Positions 35,901-45,900 of a DNA stretch of 64,000 nucleotides are shown piece by piece; the stretch's first letter is position 1, and every line of letters starts with the position of its first letter. The stretch lies in contig CAADUJ010000007.1 in assembly GCA_900752195.1 (NCBI GenBank), forward strand, positions 277,594 through 341,593, read 5' to 3'. The position numbers and the translations under genes were made by a program. Below the pieces are notes generated by a model that saw nothing but the letters and a program-made list of their open reading frames with translations, searched no databases and was not told the origin of the DNA. The DNA is from an uncultured Negativicutes bacterium. GTDB lineage: Bacteria; Bacillota; Negativicutes; Veillonellales; Megasphaeraceae.

Positions 35901-35930
35901 AAAAATGCACCGAGCATCGGTGCATTTTTT
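35901..35930 (+). terminator. Terminator after brnQ
   Basis: 13-bp stem AAAAATGCACCGA with TCGGTGCATTTTT, GCA loop, T tail. Confidence 0.95.
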
Positions 35931-35954
35931 GTTGTTTTTTACGCATCCTTGTAT

Positions 35955-35960
35955 TATAAT
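35955..35960 (+). promoter_or_regulatory. -10 element of the thiC transcript
   Basis: TATAAT at 35955-35960, just upstream of the THI box. The -35 (TTTACG, 17 or 18 nt upstream) is poor. Confidence 0.5.
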
Positions 35961-35975
35961 AGTGAAAGGATAAAA

Positions 35976-36056
35976 AGCTAGGGGAGCCGAAAGGCTGAGA
36001 AAATGATTATTTGACCCTTGAACCTGATTCGGATAATACCGACGTAGGGAAGCTGT
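35976..36056 (+). promoter_or_regulatory. TPP riboswitch (THI box)
   Basis: Conserved TPP aptamer blocks in order: AGCTAGGGGAGCC, GGCTGAGA, ACCCTTGAACCTGAT, CGGATAATACCG and GTAGGGAAGCT. It lies directly before thiC with a terminator hairpin between them, so TPP binding should stop transcription. Confidence 0.96.
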
Positions 36057-36069
36057 TACCGGATATGAT

Positions 36070-36097
36070 AGCTCACCTACGAGGGTGAGCTTTTTTT
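36070..36097 (+). terminator. Riboswitch expression-platform terminator
   Basis: AGCTCACC (36070-36077) pairs with GGTGAGCT (36084-36091), TACGAG loop, six further Ts. Confidence 0.93.
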
Positions 36098-36133
36098 AAT
36101 GCTAGTTTTAGGATATTTTTAGGAGGATTAGTT

Positions 36134-37444
36134 ATGGAGTACACGACTCAAATGGATGCTGCTCGCAAGGGCATCGTCACACCACAAATGGCGACTGTTG
36201 CTGAAAAGGAAAAAATGCCTGTTGAAAAACTCATGGAACTTGTTGCTTCCGGCAAAGTTGCGATTCCTGCTAACAAACTTCATACGGCTTTGAGCCCAGA
36301 AGGCGTAGGCCTCAACTGCCGCACGAAAATCAACGTTAATCTTGGTGTTTCCCCGGAACACAACAACCATGAAGAAGAACTTCAAAAGGTACAGAATGCA
36401 ATTAACATGAAAGCTGAAGCTATCATGGACCTTTCTAACTTTGGCAAGACTCGGGACTTCCGCCGTAAACTCGTCGGTATGTCTACAGCTATGATTGGCA
36501 CCGTGCCGATGTATGATGCCGTTGGGATGCTCGACAAAGATTTGAAGGACATTTCTGTTGAAGAATTCTTTTCTGTTGTCGAACAGCATGCAGAAGATGG
36601 TGTAGACTTTATGACTATCCATTGTGGTATGAACCAAAAGACGGCAGAACGTATTAAACGGAATCCTCGTTTGACCAATGTGGTTTCCCGTGGCGGCTCT
36701 CTACTCTTTGCCTGGATGGAAATGAATAAGCAGGAAAATCCGTTCTATGAATACTATGATCGACTCTTAGACATCTGTGAAAAATACGATGTCACACTAA
36801 GTCTCGGTGATGCCTGCCGTCCTGGTTGTACCCATGATGCAACGGATGCTGCACAAATTGAAGAATTGATTACCCTCGGAGAATTGACGAAACGCGCCTG
36901 GAATCATAACGTACAAGTCATGATCGAAGGTCCAGGTCATATGGTACTGACAGAAATCGCTGCCAATATGAAGTTAGAAAAACGTCTCTGTCACGGTGCT
37001 CCTTTCTACGTATTAGGGCCTTTGGTAACGGATATTGCCCCTGGATATGATCATATTACGAGTGCTATCGGCGGTGCGATTGCAGGTTCCTGCGGCGCTG
37101 ATTTTCTCTGCTATGTCACACCGGCTGAACATCTTCGTCTGCCGACGGTAGAAGACGTTAAAGAAGGTATCATTGCTGCCCGTATTGCAGCCCATGCAGC
37201 CGATCTTGCCAAGGGTATCCCAGGCGCTCAGGAATGGGACGATGCTATGAGCCAGGCCCGTGTAGATGTCGATTTTGAAAAGATGATTTCTCTCTCTATC
37301 GATCCTGAAAAAGCTCGTCGGTACTATGAATCGAGTAAACCGGAATGTGAAGGCACATGCTCTATGTGTGGCCGCATGTGTCCGGCACGGACGATGAAAA
37401 AGATTCTTGCTGGTGAAGACGTTTCCTTATTGGAAAATTGCTGA
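36134..37444 (+). CDS. thiC: Phosphomethylpyrimidine synthase ThiC
   Basis: 436 residues, the short form without the long N-terminal extension of proteobacterial ThiC. Radical SAM enzyme rearranging aminoimidazole ribotide to the HMP-P moiety of thiamine. Seen: [34 protein letters not shown]-like [20 protein letters not shown] and the C-terminal cluster [13 protein letters not shown], where the usual CxxCxxxxC spacing should be checked (C, C, then C in RMC). AGGAGG precedes ATG. Controlled by the THI box. Confidence 0.96.
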   Translation: MEYTTQMDAARKGIVTPQMATVAEKEKMPVEKLMELVASGKVAIPANKLHTALSPEGVGLNCRTKINVNLGVSPEHNNHEEELQKVQNAINMKAEAIMDLSNFGKTRDFRRKLVGMSTAMIGTVPMYDAVGMLDKDLKDISVEEFFSVVEQHAEDGVDFMTIHCGMNQKTAERIKRNPRLTNVVSRGGSLLFAWMEMNKQENPFYEYYDRLLDICEKYDVTLSLGDACRPGCTHDATDAAQIEELITLGELTKRAWNHNVQVMIEGPGHMVLTEIAANMKLEKRLCHGAPFYVLGPLVTDIAPGYDHITSAIGGAIAGSCGADFLCYVTPAEHLRLPTVEDVKEGIIAARIAAHAADLAKGIPGAQEWDDAMSQARVDVDFEKMISLSIDPEKARRYYESSKPECEGTCSMCGRMCPARTMKKILAGEDVSLLENC

Positions 37445-37460
37445 TCCTATAGAAGTATAA

Positions 37461-37508
37461 TGTGAAAAAAGGTTGCAATGGCGACGGCTGTTGCAACCTT
37501 TTTTCACA
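37461..37508. terminator. Bidirectional terminator between thiC and ppx
   Basis: Perfect 18-bp inverted repeat (37461-37478 with 37491-37508) containing A6 and T6 runs, 12-nt loop; serves both convergent genes. Confidence 0.93.
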
Positions 37509-37542
37509 ATGACTATTCTTTTGCAATGGATTATAGTATCTA

Positions 37543-39072
37543 TTATTTCCATACAAGGAGGAGAGTATAACCAAATTCTTTTTTGAATTGTTTTAAAAGT
37601 TGGTTCATTTCATATTCGATGGCATTATGGGAGGCATCTTTCGTGACAGTTATGATCATGACGACTACATTTTCGGCAATCGTAACCTGGATGTCCTGAA
37701 TGAGCTGTTCATATGTCAGGTCTGAAGCTTCAGCCAACGCCAATAGAGTGGATAGTTGCCGAATGACCCGCCAATCCTCTTCTGAAGGTAGATTGGCATA
37801 TCGATAAGAACGGTAAATTTTGCGACTTATACCGTGGTGGAAGCCCGCTACGAAAGATGCCATGATCTGCTCGAGTTGCGTCAATCCATATAAGGGAGCG
37901 TGGCCAATGACAAAGGCTGAATGGCGTGCATGGTTATAGTAATTGATGACTTTTCCTGAATCGTGGAGCCATGATGCCGTGAGAAGCATTTTTTCTTCTG
38001 AAGCACCAAAGTGGTGAATTGGTTTCAACGCATCGAAAAGAAGCTTGGATACCCGTGTAACCTGATTCAAGTGAGCATAGTTCGTGCTTGGTAACGTTTT
38101 CAGGAAATTATCGATGCTCGTCTGCAGAATATCATCGAACTGCGGCTTACGGGCACCCGTATACATGGCATAATATTCATAGAATAAACCTTCTCGGAGT
38201 CCATAGCCACTGATAATCAATTCATTGCTGCCAGTGATGTCGAAAAGTACTTGCAAGACGGCTGCACCAGATACGATGAGGTCTGCTCTGTCGCTGTTGA
38301 GGCCGGGAAGTTTTTTTCGTTCACTTGCCGATATGGTTGTGAGCGTATCATATAAAGAATTAAAATGTTTTTTTGGCAAGATATAATTATGTATTTTAGG
38401 AAATTCATAACCTGTCAGGCGCTGATCCATCTTTGCAAAGGCACGGGCTGTGCCACCAATACCGATTAGAGGCAATCCTGTTCCTTTGATGAAGGAGAGA
38501 CATTCCATTTTGTCTTCGATGAATTCCAGGCAGTCTTCGATTTCCGATATATCAGGATTGCCAGAAAGGTCGAATTTTTCTGTTAACGTCACAGCACCGA
38601 TGGGAACGGACACGGATTGTTCAATCATACCGTTTCGCACGAGAGAAACTTCCACGCTGGCGCCACCAAGGTCAAAGAGGACGAAGTCCCGCGATGCAAT
38701 CGTATTAATAACCCCTAAATAGCCTAGGTACGCTTCTCGTTCACCAGAAATGACGTTCATCGTTACGCCTGTTTCAGCATTGATTTTTTTCAGAAACTCA
38801 TCGCCGTTTGATGCATTTCGAACGGCTGCTGTTGCGACGGCGATACAGTTTTTGATCTCTCCAACAGACATGATGTGCTGGTATACTTTTAAGCAATTCA
38901 GCGCGCGCTCCATTCCTTGCTCGCTAAGGACGCCAGATTGGCTGAGTCCTTCACCTAGTCGAATGGCTTCTTTTTCCTGGAATAGAAAAGTATAAGAACC
39001 GTTATCTCCTATTTGAAGAGCGACAAAGCGAATGGAATTAGAGCCCATATCTATAATTGCAATTTTTTCCAT
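37543..39072 (-). CDS. ppx: Ppx/GppA exopolyphosphatase with HD-type C-terminus
   Basis: 509 residues. ASKHA-fold N-terminal half: IIDMGSNSIRFV (phosphate 1), AVATAAVRNA, SGEREAYLGYLG with catalytic Glu, and LFDLGGASVEVSL (phosphate 2). The C-terminal half has an HD-like motif SWLHDSGK. It releases phosphate from polyphosphate or (p)ppGpp. Divergent to a degenerate paralogue and ppk, so polyphosphate turnover is the likely role. Confidence 0.94.
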   Translation of the reverse strand: MEKIAIIDMGSNSIRFVALQIGDNGSYTFLFQEKEAIRLGEGLSQSGVLSEQGMERALNCLKVYQHIMSVGEIKNCIAVATAAVRNASNGDEFLKKINAETGVTMNVISGEREAYLGYLGVINTIASRDFVLFDLGGASVEVSLVRNGMIEQSVSVPIGAVTLTEKFDLSGNPDISEIEDCLEFIEDKMECLSFIKGTGLPLIGIGGTARAFAKMDQRLTGYEFPKIHNYILPKKHFNSLYDTLTTISASERKKLPGLNSDRADLIVSGAAVLQVLFDITGSNELIISGYGLREGLFYEYYAMYTGARKPQFDDILQTSIDNFLKTLPSTNYAHLNQVTRVSKLLFDALKPIHHFGASEEKMLLTASWLHDSGKVINYYNHARHSAFVIGHAPLYGLTQLEQIMASFVAGFHHGISRKIYRSYRYANLPSEEDWRVIRQLSTLLALAEASDLTYEQLIQDIQVTIAENVVVMIITVTKDASHNAIEYEMNQLLKQFKKEFGYTLLLVWK

Positions 39073-39243
39073 ACCATACCTCTTTCTAAGAATAGTGCAT
39101 CAAGACATACCAGTCCATACTCATAAAAAACTGATATAACTTCTTATCTATATATTTTACAGAAAAAATACATGAAAAGAAAGGATATTTCTTGTAAATT
39201 CATGTATAATAAAATCATATTACAATGAGAGAGGGGTCATCCC

Positions 39244-40791
39244 ATGGCTGCTATGGATAGAAAATACGTGGGAATTATCCACATCGGTACTGTTAATATG
39301 ACCATGAAAATATTGTCATATACGTCTATTTCGGATGTTTCTGTCATCGAAACTGTCTCGAGAGAAGTGTCATACGGTGAAGAAGTATTTCAGAGTCATC
39401 ACGTAAATTTTCAATCATTACGGGAAATTTGCCATATACTCCTTGGCTTTAAACAGTTATTGCAGGATTATGGCGTAATAGATGTGCAAGTATTAACGAC
39501 AACGGCTATTCGTGAAGCTGATAATTTGTTGAATATTATCGATCAAATCCGTGTCCGTACAGGTTTTGACATCCATGTAATTCGCATGTCACGAGAAATT
39601 TATTTTAAATTTTTCGGACTCTATTACACTATTTTAAAAGGAAAATTCAATTTTTCTGATGCTGCAGTGTTGCTGATTGATATTACGTCAGGAGGTATGG
39701 GCCTGACGTGTTGGCAGTCGGATCATCTCCTGTTCCAGCAAAATGTCCATCTTGGATCATTACGGGTCCTGGAAAATTTTACGAAACATCAACGCGAAGA
39801 ACTGACGTTTCCTACAGCTGTCCGGGAATACATTCATGGTAACCTATCTCCGTTATGGTCGAGCGTGAAAAGACATAATATTCAATACGTCGTTCTTTCA
39901 GGCAGAGCCGCCATTTTAATTGGCCAGTTGTTACATATCGAACCACAAAATGGTGTCAGTCTTATACGACCGCAATCACTCATTGAGTTTGTCAATTCGT
40001 TTCACGGTCTTTCACCAGACAAATTAATGCAGCGATGTGGCTTGTCGGAAAGTCTGGCGAATGTCATTATGCCGACGATTATGTTGTACTATGAACTGTT
40101 CCGTATCATCAAGGTCGATATGATTGTACTCATGAGTACGACCTTTATTGAAGGATATTCGCTCTACTATATTGCTGAAAAGACAAATTCTCCTTTTATG
40201 ATTCATCAGAGAGGATTGATTCTTGATCTGGCCAGGACAATTGCCGAGCGGTATACGTCGAATCTACACCATACATCGCTGGTAGAAGCGTATAGCTGGC
40301 AAATATTTGAAGTTCTTTACAAATCTTGCGGTATCGATCATCGTATGGGCTATCTCCTGCGCTTTGCGGCCATACTGCACGAAGTAGGGAAGTTTATCAA
40401 CATGCGGAAGCATCGTATATGTACATACGAACTTATCCGGCAGACGGACTTTTTTGGTATTACCGATACGGAAAAGGAAATCATTGCCAGTGTAGCATCT
40501 TATTTTGATCCTGATATTCCATCAGATAATGCAGAATGGATAGATCGGGAAATACCCAGAGAACTGACAGTCATCGTCAGCAAGTTGCGAGCTATCTTTC
40601 TTTTGGCTGATGCCCTGGACAAAAGCCACATGGGAAAAATAGTTTCCATTAAAGCAGAACTGAACGATTCTTTGTTGTTCATTTATTACAAGGCAGAATT
40701 AGACATTTCATTGGAACGGTGGACCTTTGAAAAAGCGGCTGCTGTATTTGAAGAAGTATTCGGTATTTCACCAAAATTAATGAAAGGATAG
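39244..40791 (+). CDS. Degenerate Ppx/GppA-like protein
   Basis: 515 residues with the same two-part layout as the neighbouring ppx but with altered active-site blocks: IIHIGTVNMTMKI where ppx has IIDMGSNSIRFV (Asp to His), LIDITSGGMGLTC for the second phosphate loop, MSREIYFKFFGLYYT for SGEREAYLGYLG, and ILHEVGKF for the HD motif. Probably a regulatory or binding paralogue rather than an active phosphatase. GAGAGAGGGG precedes ATG 39244. It ends 9 bp before the preferred ppk start, hence one operon. Confidence 0.8.
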   Translation: MAAMDRKYVGIIHIGTVNMTMKILSYTSISDVSVIETVSREVSYGEEVFQSHHVNFQSLREICHILLGFKQLLQDYGVIDVQVLTTTAIREADNLLNIIDQIRVRTGFDIHVIRMSREIYFKFFGLYYTILKGKFNFSDAAVLLIDITSGGMGLTCWQSDHLLFQQNVHLGSLRVLENFTKHQREELTFPTAVREYIHGNLSPLWSSVKRHNIQYVVLSGRAAILIGQLLHIEPQNGVSLIRPQSLIEFVNSFHGLSPDKLMQRCGLSESLANVIMPTIMLYYELFRIIKVDMIVLMSTTFIEGYSLYYIAEKTNSPFMIHQRGLILDLARTIAERYTSNLHHTSLVEAYSWQIFEVLYKSCGIDHRMGYLLRFAAILHEVGKFINMRKHRICTYELIRQTDFFGITDTEKEIIASVASYFDPDIPSDNAEWIDREIPRELTVIVSKLRAIFLLADALDKSHMGKIVSIKAELNDSLLFIYYKAELDISLERWTFEKAAAVFEEVFGISPKLMKG

Positions 40792-40800
40792 GTGTACGCG

Positions 40801-42930
40801 TTGGATTTATTAGATAGTCACAATTATTTAAATCGTGAATGCACATGGATTAAGTTTAATGAACGGGTTCTCCGGGAATCTATGGTGCCATCCAATCCAT
40901 TGCTGGAACAACTCAATTTCATTGCCATCAGTGCATCTAACTTAGATGAATTTTTCATGATTCGTGTCGCTGGTGTAAAGCATTTGATAGAAAGTGGTGT
41001 TGATCATCATGATATTGCTGGCATGACGCCAGAAGAACAGTTTTCTGCTATTGAATCAATGGTGCATGAACAGGTGCAACAGCAATATACCTATCTGGCT
41101 ACTATACGAGAAAAATTAGCGAACGAAGGCTTATTTTTTGTCGCTCCGTCCGATTTAAACAGAAATCAGATGGATTGGCTGGACAGTTATTTTGAACGGG
41201 AAATCTATCCTGTTGTTACGCCGATGGCTGTCGATTCCAGTCATCCCTTTCCGTTCTTAAGTAGCCAGAGCCTTAATCTCGTCGTACTTCTTCGTCGGCG
41301 TGAGGGAAGTGATCATACTGTCAAGACGGCAATTCTTCCTGTACCATCTAGTGTATTGGATCGCATCATCGCTGTGCCTGGATGCAGAGGGACGAAGAAA
41401 TTTATCTTTTTGGAAGATATTCTAAGCCTCTATGCAGAACGGTTCTTCCTGGGCTGTGAAATTATCGAAACGACGCCGTTCCGGGTGACAAGGGATGCGG
41501 ATCTCGACATTGATGATGACGCAGAAGATTTATTGGCTGAAGTCGTAAAATCGTTGAAAAAACGAAAAAAAGGGGCTGCTGTACGCCTTGAAATCTCATC
41601 ATCGGCGTCACGGACGACGATGAATCTTTTAAAAAAGGAGCTTTTGTTGGAAGAACGTGATGTCTATGTGATTCCAGGACCAATCGATTGTAAGGTATTC
41701 TTTTCTTTTACAGGCATAAAAGGATATGACCGCCTTCGCTATAAACCGGCATTTCCACAACCATCGGGCGAATTGGCTGGCATTGATGCTCCGGATATTT
41801 TTTCTGCTATTGCTAAGCGAGAAATCATGGTGCATCATCCGTATGAAACATTTGAAACGATTGAGCACTTCATCGAAGCTGCGGCAAAAGACCCCAATGT
41901 TCTTGCCATTAAGCAGACTTTATATCGAGTTAGTAGTAAATCCCCTATTATTGCTGCATTGGCCCAGGCTGCAGAAAATGGTAAGCAAGTAACGGTGCTC
42001 ATGGAAGTCAAGGCCCGTTTCGATGAAGAAAACAACATCCACATGGCGGCTAAACTAGAAAAAGCAGGCGCTCATGTCATATATGGTATTATGGGCTTAA
42101 AGACACATTCTAAAATCACCCTCGTTGTCCGCAGGGAAGAAGAGGGTATCCGCCGGTATGTGCATTTGGCGACAGGCAACTATAATGGCAAGACGGCGCG
42201 CATATACACGGATGTAGGCATCTTGACATCAAACACCTTGATGGGCGTCGATGCATCGGCTTTTTTCAATCTCCTGTCAGGATATTCTGATCCACCTCAT
42301 TGGAATAAGTTGGCCGTTGCTCCTTTAAATCTGCGAGAGCGTATTTATGAGGAAATCAATCAGGAAATAGGTTGGGCAAAAAAAGGTAAGAAAACCTTGA
42401 TTATTGCCAAGATGAATTCTCTACTTGATAAAAAGGTCATTGCAAAGCTCTATGAAGCGTCTCAGGCCGGAATTCCTATACGCCTCATTGTGCGTGGTAT
42501 TTGCGTCTTACGGCCAGGCGTCCCTGGGTTGAGTGAACACATAGAAGTCCATAGTATCGTAGGACGCTATTTGGAACATAGCCGGTTATTTTATTTCTAT
42601 AACAATGGTAAGGAAGATGTTTTCCTGTCTTCGGCAGACTGGATGCCTCGAAACCTGAACGAACGAGTGGAACTCATGGTACCCATTGAATACGAGCCCC
42701 ACAAGGAACGGGTAAAGGGCATATTAAACCTTTACTTCAAGGATAATGTCAAAGCCTATGCCATGAACAGTGATGGTTCGTACCGATATTTGGCAGAGGA
42801 AAGAACAGAAGAGCCTATTAATGCACAAGAACTATTACAGCATGAAGCTGAAATGAAAGCGCCTCATCGCCATGTACGGATATTGAAGGAATCTCATAAT
42901 CCTATCAAGAAGAGTATTCTCTTTCACTAA
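40801..42930 (+). CDS. ppk: Polyphosphate kinase Ppk1
   Basis: 709 residues, full length. Synthesises polyphosphate from ATP. N-terminal NRECTWIKFNERVLRES, HPYETFETIEHFI, and the two PLD-like catalytic histidines: the phosphorylated one in VHLATGNYN and the second in GRYLEHSRLFYF. The frame opens at GTG 40792, but GTG there nearly abuts the AAAGGATAGGTG site; TTG 40801, 6 nt after AGGTG, gives normal spacing and the usual N-terminus. Confidence 0.96.
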   Translation: MDLLDSHNYLNRECTWIKFNERVLRESMVPSNPLLEQLNFIAISASNLDEFFMIRVAGVKHLIESGVDHHDIAGMTPEEQFSAIESMVHEQVQQQYTYLATIREKLANEGLFFVAPSDLNRNQMDWLDSYFEREIYPVVTPMAVDSSHPFPFLSSQSLNLVVLLRRREGSDHTVKTAILPVPSSVLDRIIAVPGCRGTKKFIFLEDILSLYAERFFLGCEIIETTPFRVTRDADLDIDDDAEDLLAEVVKSLKKRKKGAAVRLEISSSASRTTMNLLKKELLLEERDVYVIPGPIDCKVFFSFTGIKGYDRLRYKPAFPQPSGELAGIDAPDIFSAIAKREIMVHHPYETFETIEHFIEAAAKDPNVLAIKQTLYRVSSKSPIIAALAQAAENGKQVTVLMEVKARFDEENNIHMAAKLEKAGAHVIYGIMGLKTHSKITLVVRREEEGIRRYVHLATGNYNGKTARIYTDVGILTSNTLMGVDASAFFNLLSGYSDPPHWNKLAVAPLNLRERIYEEINQEIGWAKKGKKTLIIAKMNSLLDKKVIAKLYEASQAGIPIRLIVRGICVLRPGVPGLSEHIEVHSIVGRYLEHSRLFYFYNNGKEDVFLSSADWMPRNLNERVELMVPIEYEPHKERVKGILNLYFKDNVKAYAMNSDGSYRYLAEERTEEPINAQELLQHEAEMKAPHRHVRILKESHNPIKKSILFH

Positions 42931-43041
42931 GATATAACAATAACTCTTGTAATAAGCCCTGTACGATGCATCTTTGACACAGCCTTCTGATTTTGATAAA
43001 ATTTTAAGAATACAAGTTCGTTGTACATAGGGAGGCTTTTG

Positions 43042-44019
43042 ATGGGAAAGAAAATCTCAAAGGGCATTACAAGGATATATATAGCGCTTATTGGTATGTT
43101 ACTCATCGTATCGATGACAGGTTTTGCCGATGCAGGCAAAACCGTTACGATTCAAGCGGATGGAGTAAATAAGGTCGTCTTTACACATGCTGTAAATGGA
43201 GAAGCCTTACTGCGCGAAAACAAAATACCTCTCGGTGAAGCCGATGAAGTCGTTTTATCGACGGAAGACATAGAAGATGGCACGATTGCCCGAGTGTATC
43301 GGGCCGTACCTGTGACCGTGACGTATAAGGGAGAATCGAAAACGATATTGACGGCGAAGCAGTTTGTAAAAGATGCTGTCGTACAGGCAGGATATAACAG
43401 CCACGATTATCGTGCGTATGGCGATATAGCTGCTCCAGTCACTAAGGGAATGACTATTAAGGTAGGTAAGGTGTCACGCAAGGAAATCACGGAAGATGAA
43501 GTGGTTCCATATGCAATTGAAAGCATTCCCGATGAAACACTAGGACAAGGCGAAGAAAGGGTTCTCCAGGAAGGTGTGAATGGGAGAAAACGCGTAAAAA
43601 ATAGTCTCATCAGCCTTGATGGACAGGTCGTAGATAAAGAAAACCTGGAAACAACGCTCATGACAGAAATGAAACCCCTTATCCGTCATGTCGGTACAAA
43701 AGAAACTGTTGAAATCAATACGGGGACGATTTCCCATTACAAGGCTGTTTATACGATGGAAGCAACAGCGTATCTGCCGACCGATGGAGATGGTCGTGGT
43801 ATTACACGCATGGGGACAAGGGCCAGATATGGCGAAATTGCTGTCGATCCCAATGTCATCCCCTTAGGAACGACTGTATATATTCCTGGTTACGGTGTAG
43901 CCCGGGCAGAAGATACAGGCAGTGCCATATTAGGGAACCGTGTCGATTTATGTATGCTCGATTATAACGAGTGTATGGCCTTCGGCCGGAGAACAGTTCT
44001 CGTATATATTCTTGAATAA
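43042..44019 (+). CDS. Exported 3D-domain cell-wall protein (YuiC/YabE type)
   Basis: 325 residues. N-terminal signal/anchor (about 10-32), DUF348-like ubiquitin-fold repeats (TVTIQADGVNKVVFTH; VTVTYKGESKTILTAKQFV), a G5-like region (about 150-215), and a C-terminal 3D domain with its aspartates in AVDPNVIPLGT, ARAEDTGSAI and NRVDLCML. The 3D domain is a lytic transglycosylase-like double-psi barrel, so a peptidoglycan-remodelling role is likely. ATG 43042 has GGGAGG 8 nt before it. Confidence 0.9.
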   Translation: MGKKISKGITRIYIALIGMLLIVSMTGFADAGKTVTIQADGVNKVVFTHAVNGEALLRENKIPLGEADEVVLSTEDIEDGTIARVYRAVPVTVTYKGESKTILTAKQFVKDAVVQAGYNSHDYRAYGDIAAPVTKGMTIKVGKVSRKEITEDEVVPYAIESIPDETLGQGEERVLQEGVNGRKRVKNSLISLDGQVVDKENLETTLMTEMKPLIRHVGTKETVEINTGTISHYKAVYTMEATAYLPTDGDGRGITRMGTRARYGEIAVDPNVIPLGTTVYIPGYGVARAEDTGSAILGNRVDLCMLDYNECMAFGRRTVLVYILE

Positions 44020-44020
44020 C

Positions 44021-44060
44021 AAAAAGGGTAGAAATGGTTGCTGTCATTTCTACCCTTTTT
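44021..44060. terminator. Bidirectional terminator
   Basis: 16-bp perfect stem (44021-44036 with 44045-44060) with A5/T5 ends, 8-nt loop, between convergent genes. Confidence 0.93.
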
Positions 44061-44092
44061 CATGTGAGATTCCGTAGAGTCTGTATGCTAAA

Positions 44093-44755
44093 TTATTGGA
44101 GTGCTTCTTTTGGCAATGCCTGGATGATAGGTGCATCCTGTGATTTCATGGATTCATAGGCTTCTTCTGCTTGCTTCAAATCATCGTGAGTATGAACACC
44201 GAAGAAGATGGCGTCTTCCGATTTATCCTTCCGAACAGGTATCTGAACGAGATCAATTTCAGGGAAGAAGGAGTGAAGTGTATTTTCGCCAGACCGTAAT
44301 TTAGTTCTCATCAATTCGACGAGGCGGCGATTATATACAGCATGAAGACAGATATCAGTGCCATCATCGACAAGAACCACAGCGTCGGCCATGCGGATAT
44401 GATAGGCCATACGGTTAATCATATCGACAGAAATAAATGGCATGTTAACACCAATAGCAAACACATAGGGGGCATCACAATATTGGAAAGCTGTGGCAAC
44501 GGCACCTAATGTAAACGCATTCGTATACGCATCTTCTACGATAAGTGCGTCTTTTAACGATTCGATACCATCAAATTTCTTATGATCGTCTGTTACAATC
44601 ATTGGTTCTTTCGTAAATGTGAAGTTTAAAATCGTATACACCGATTCAATGAGAGTAGAATCACCAAAACGCGCAAGAGCACGGTCAAAACCACGGTGTG
44701 AATCGTCTCCGCCAGCGAGTATGACTGGTTGCAATTCATCTAAAAATTCATTCAT
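44093..44755 (-). CDS. MobA-like nucleotidyltransferase
   Basis: 220 residues resembling molybdenum-cofactor guanylyltransferase MobA. The loop LAGGDDSHRGFDRALARFG replaces the classic LAGGxSxRxGxDKAL, and IGVNMPFIS stands for the CDMPF metal site, so key residues are partly changed (Asp to Asn). Either a divergent MobA or another NTP transferase. AGGAGG precedes the ATG. No other molybdenum genes in the window. Confidence 0.75.
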   Translation of the reverse strand: MNEFLDELQPVILAGGDDSHRGFDRALARFGDSTLIESVYTILNFTFTKEPMIVTDDHKKFDGIESLKDALIVEDAYTNAFTLGAVATAFQYCDAPYVFAIGVNMPFISVDMINRMAYHIRMADAVVLVDDGTDICLHAVYNRRLVELMRTKLRSGENTLHSFFPEIDLVQIPVRKDKSEDAIFFGVHTHDDLKQAEEAYESMKSQDAPIIQALPKEALQ

Positions 44756-44907
44756 AATTGTCCTCCTTATAGGTCTCGTGAGAGTGTTCTTCTACGGAAT
44801 ACATAAACTGAACTCATAAATATTCACTTAAACGTATTATACCATAACAAAAGAAGATTATCTATGATAATAATGCAATTTAACAAAAAAGAAATACCGT
44901 AAAAGCC

Positions 44908-44936
44908 TTGTTACTGACATTGGGTTGTGATATAAT
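44908..44936 (+). promoter_or_regulatory. Promoter of the rpsB-tsf operon
   Basis: TTGTTA (44908-44913), 17-nt spacer, TATAAT (44931-44936). The leader of about 100 nt to rpsB is GC-richer than its surroundings and has a second GGAGG (45016-45020); a candidate S2 autoregulation site, no known fold recognised. Confidence 0.7.
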
Positions 44937-45043
44937 ATCAAAGGTTGAAAATACACACGCGCCGTCGAGCTTGGAACTGTGCCGTTTGCGCGGTTTCACC
45001 AGGCAATGACCGGGCGGAGGAAAAAACAGGAGGAATTACAATT

Positions 45044-45778
45044 ATGGCAGTAGTATCTATGAAACAATTATTAGAAGCAGGCGTACATTTTGGTCATCAG
45101 ACCCGCCGTTGGAATCCTAAGATGGCTCGTTTCATTTTCACGGAACGTAACGGTATCTACATCATTGATCTTCAGAAGACGGTCAAGAAAATGGATGAAG
45201 CTTACAACTTCGTACGTGACCTCGTTGCAGAAGGTGGCAGCGTACTTTTCGTCGGTACAAAGAAACAGGCTCAGGATTCCATTAAGAATGAAGCAGAACG
45301 TTGCAACATGTTCTTCGTTAATGAACGTTGGCTCGGCGGTATGCTCACAAACTTCCAGACAATTGAAAAACGCGTAAAACGCTTAAAAGCTTTAGAAAAA
45401 CAGCAAGAAGACGGTACATTTGAATTATTGCCGAAAAAAGAAGTTACCATTCTCAAACATGAAATGGATAAGCTCGAAAAATATCTCGGCGGTATCAAAG
45501 ATATGAAAAAACTTCCGGATGCTCTTTTCATCATCGATCCGAAGAAAGAAGAAATTGCTGTTAAAGAAGCTCGTAAATTAAACATTCCTATCATCGCTAC
45601 AGTTGATACAAACTGCGATCCTGATGTCATCGATTACCCCATTCCGGCTAACGATGATGCTATCCGTGCCGTTAAACTTTTGACGGGCAAGATTGCTGAT
45701 GCTGTCCTCGAAGGCAACCAGGGCGAACAGAATGAAGCACCTGCTGCAGAAGAAGCAGAAGTAACGGAAGAAAACTAA
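45044..45778 (+). CDS. rpsB: 30S ribosomal protein S2
   Basis: 244 residues: [20 protein letters not shown] and [20 protein letters not shown] are S2 signatures; the tail is Glu/Ala-rich. The open frame starts earlier at 44945, but CAGGAGG lies 8 nt before ATG 45044. Heads the operon with tsf, pyrH and frr. Confidence 0.98.
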   Translation: MAVVSMKQLLEAGVHFGHQTRRWNPKMARFIFTERNGIYIIDLQKTVKKMDEAYNFVRDLVAEGGSVLFVGTKKQAQDSIKNEAERCNMFFVNERWLGGMLTNFQTIEKRVKRLKALEKQQEDGTFELLPKKEVTILKHEMDKLEKYLGGIKDMKKLPDALFIIDPKKEEIAVKEARKLNIPIIATVDTNCDPDVIDYPIPANDDAIRAVKLLTGKIADAVLEGNQGEQNEAPAAEEAEVTEEN

Positions 45779-45900
45779 GGGGATATACGGACCGTAGTTC
45801 ACACGATGGATATTTGTAAAGGTAAGGGGTGATACATTCCTTACCTTTATTACACTTTACACACGTATACAACATTACTTTACTTTAGGAGGAATTTTAA

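Noticed and set aside
42931..43041. Possible regulatory RNA between ppk and the 3D-domain gene
   Set aside because: About 110 bp with no clear hairpin or conserved motif.
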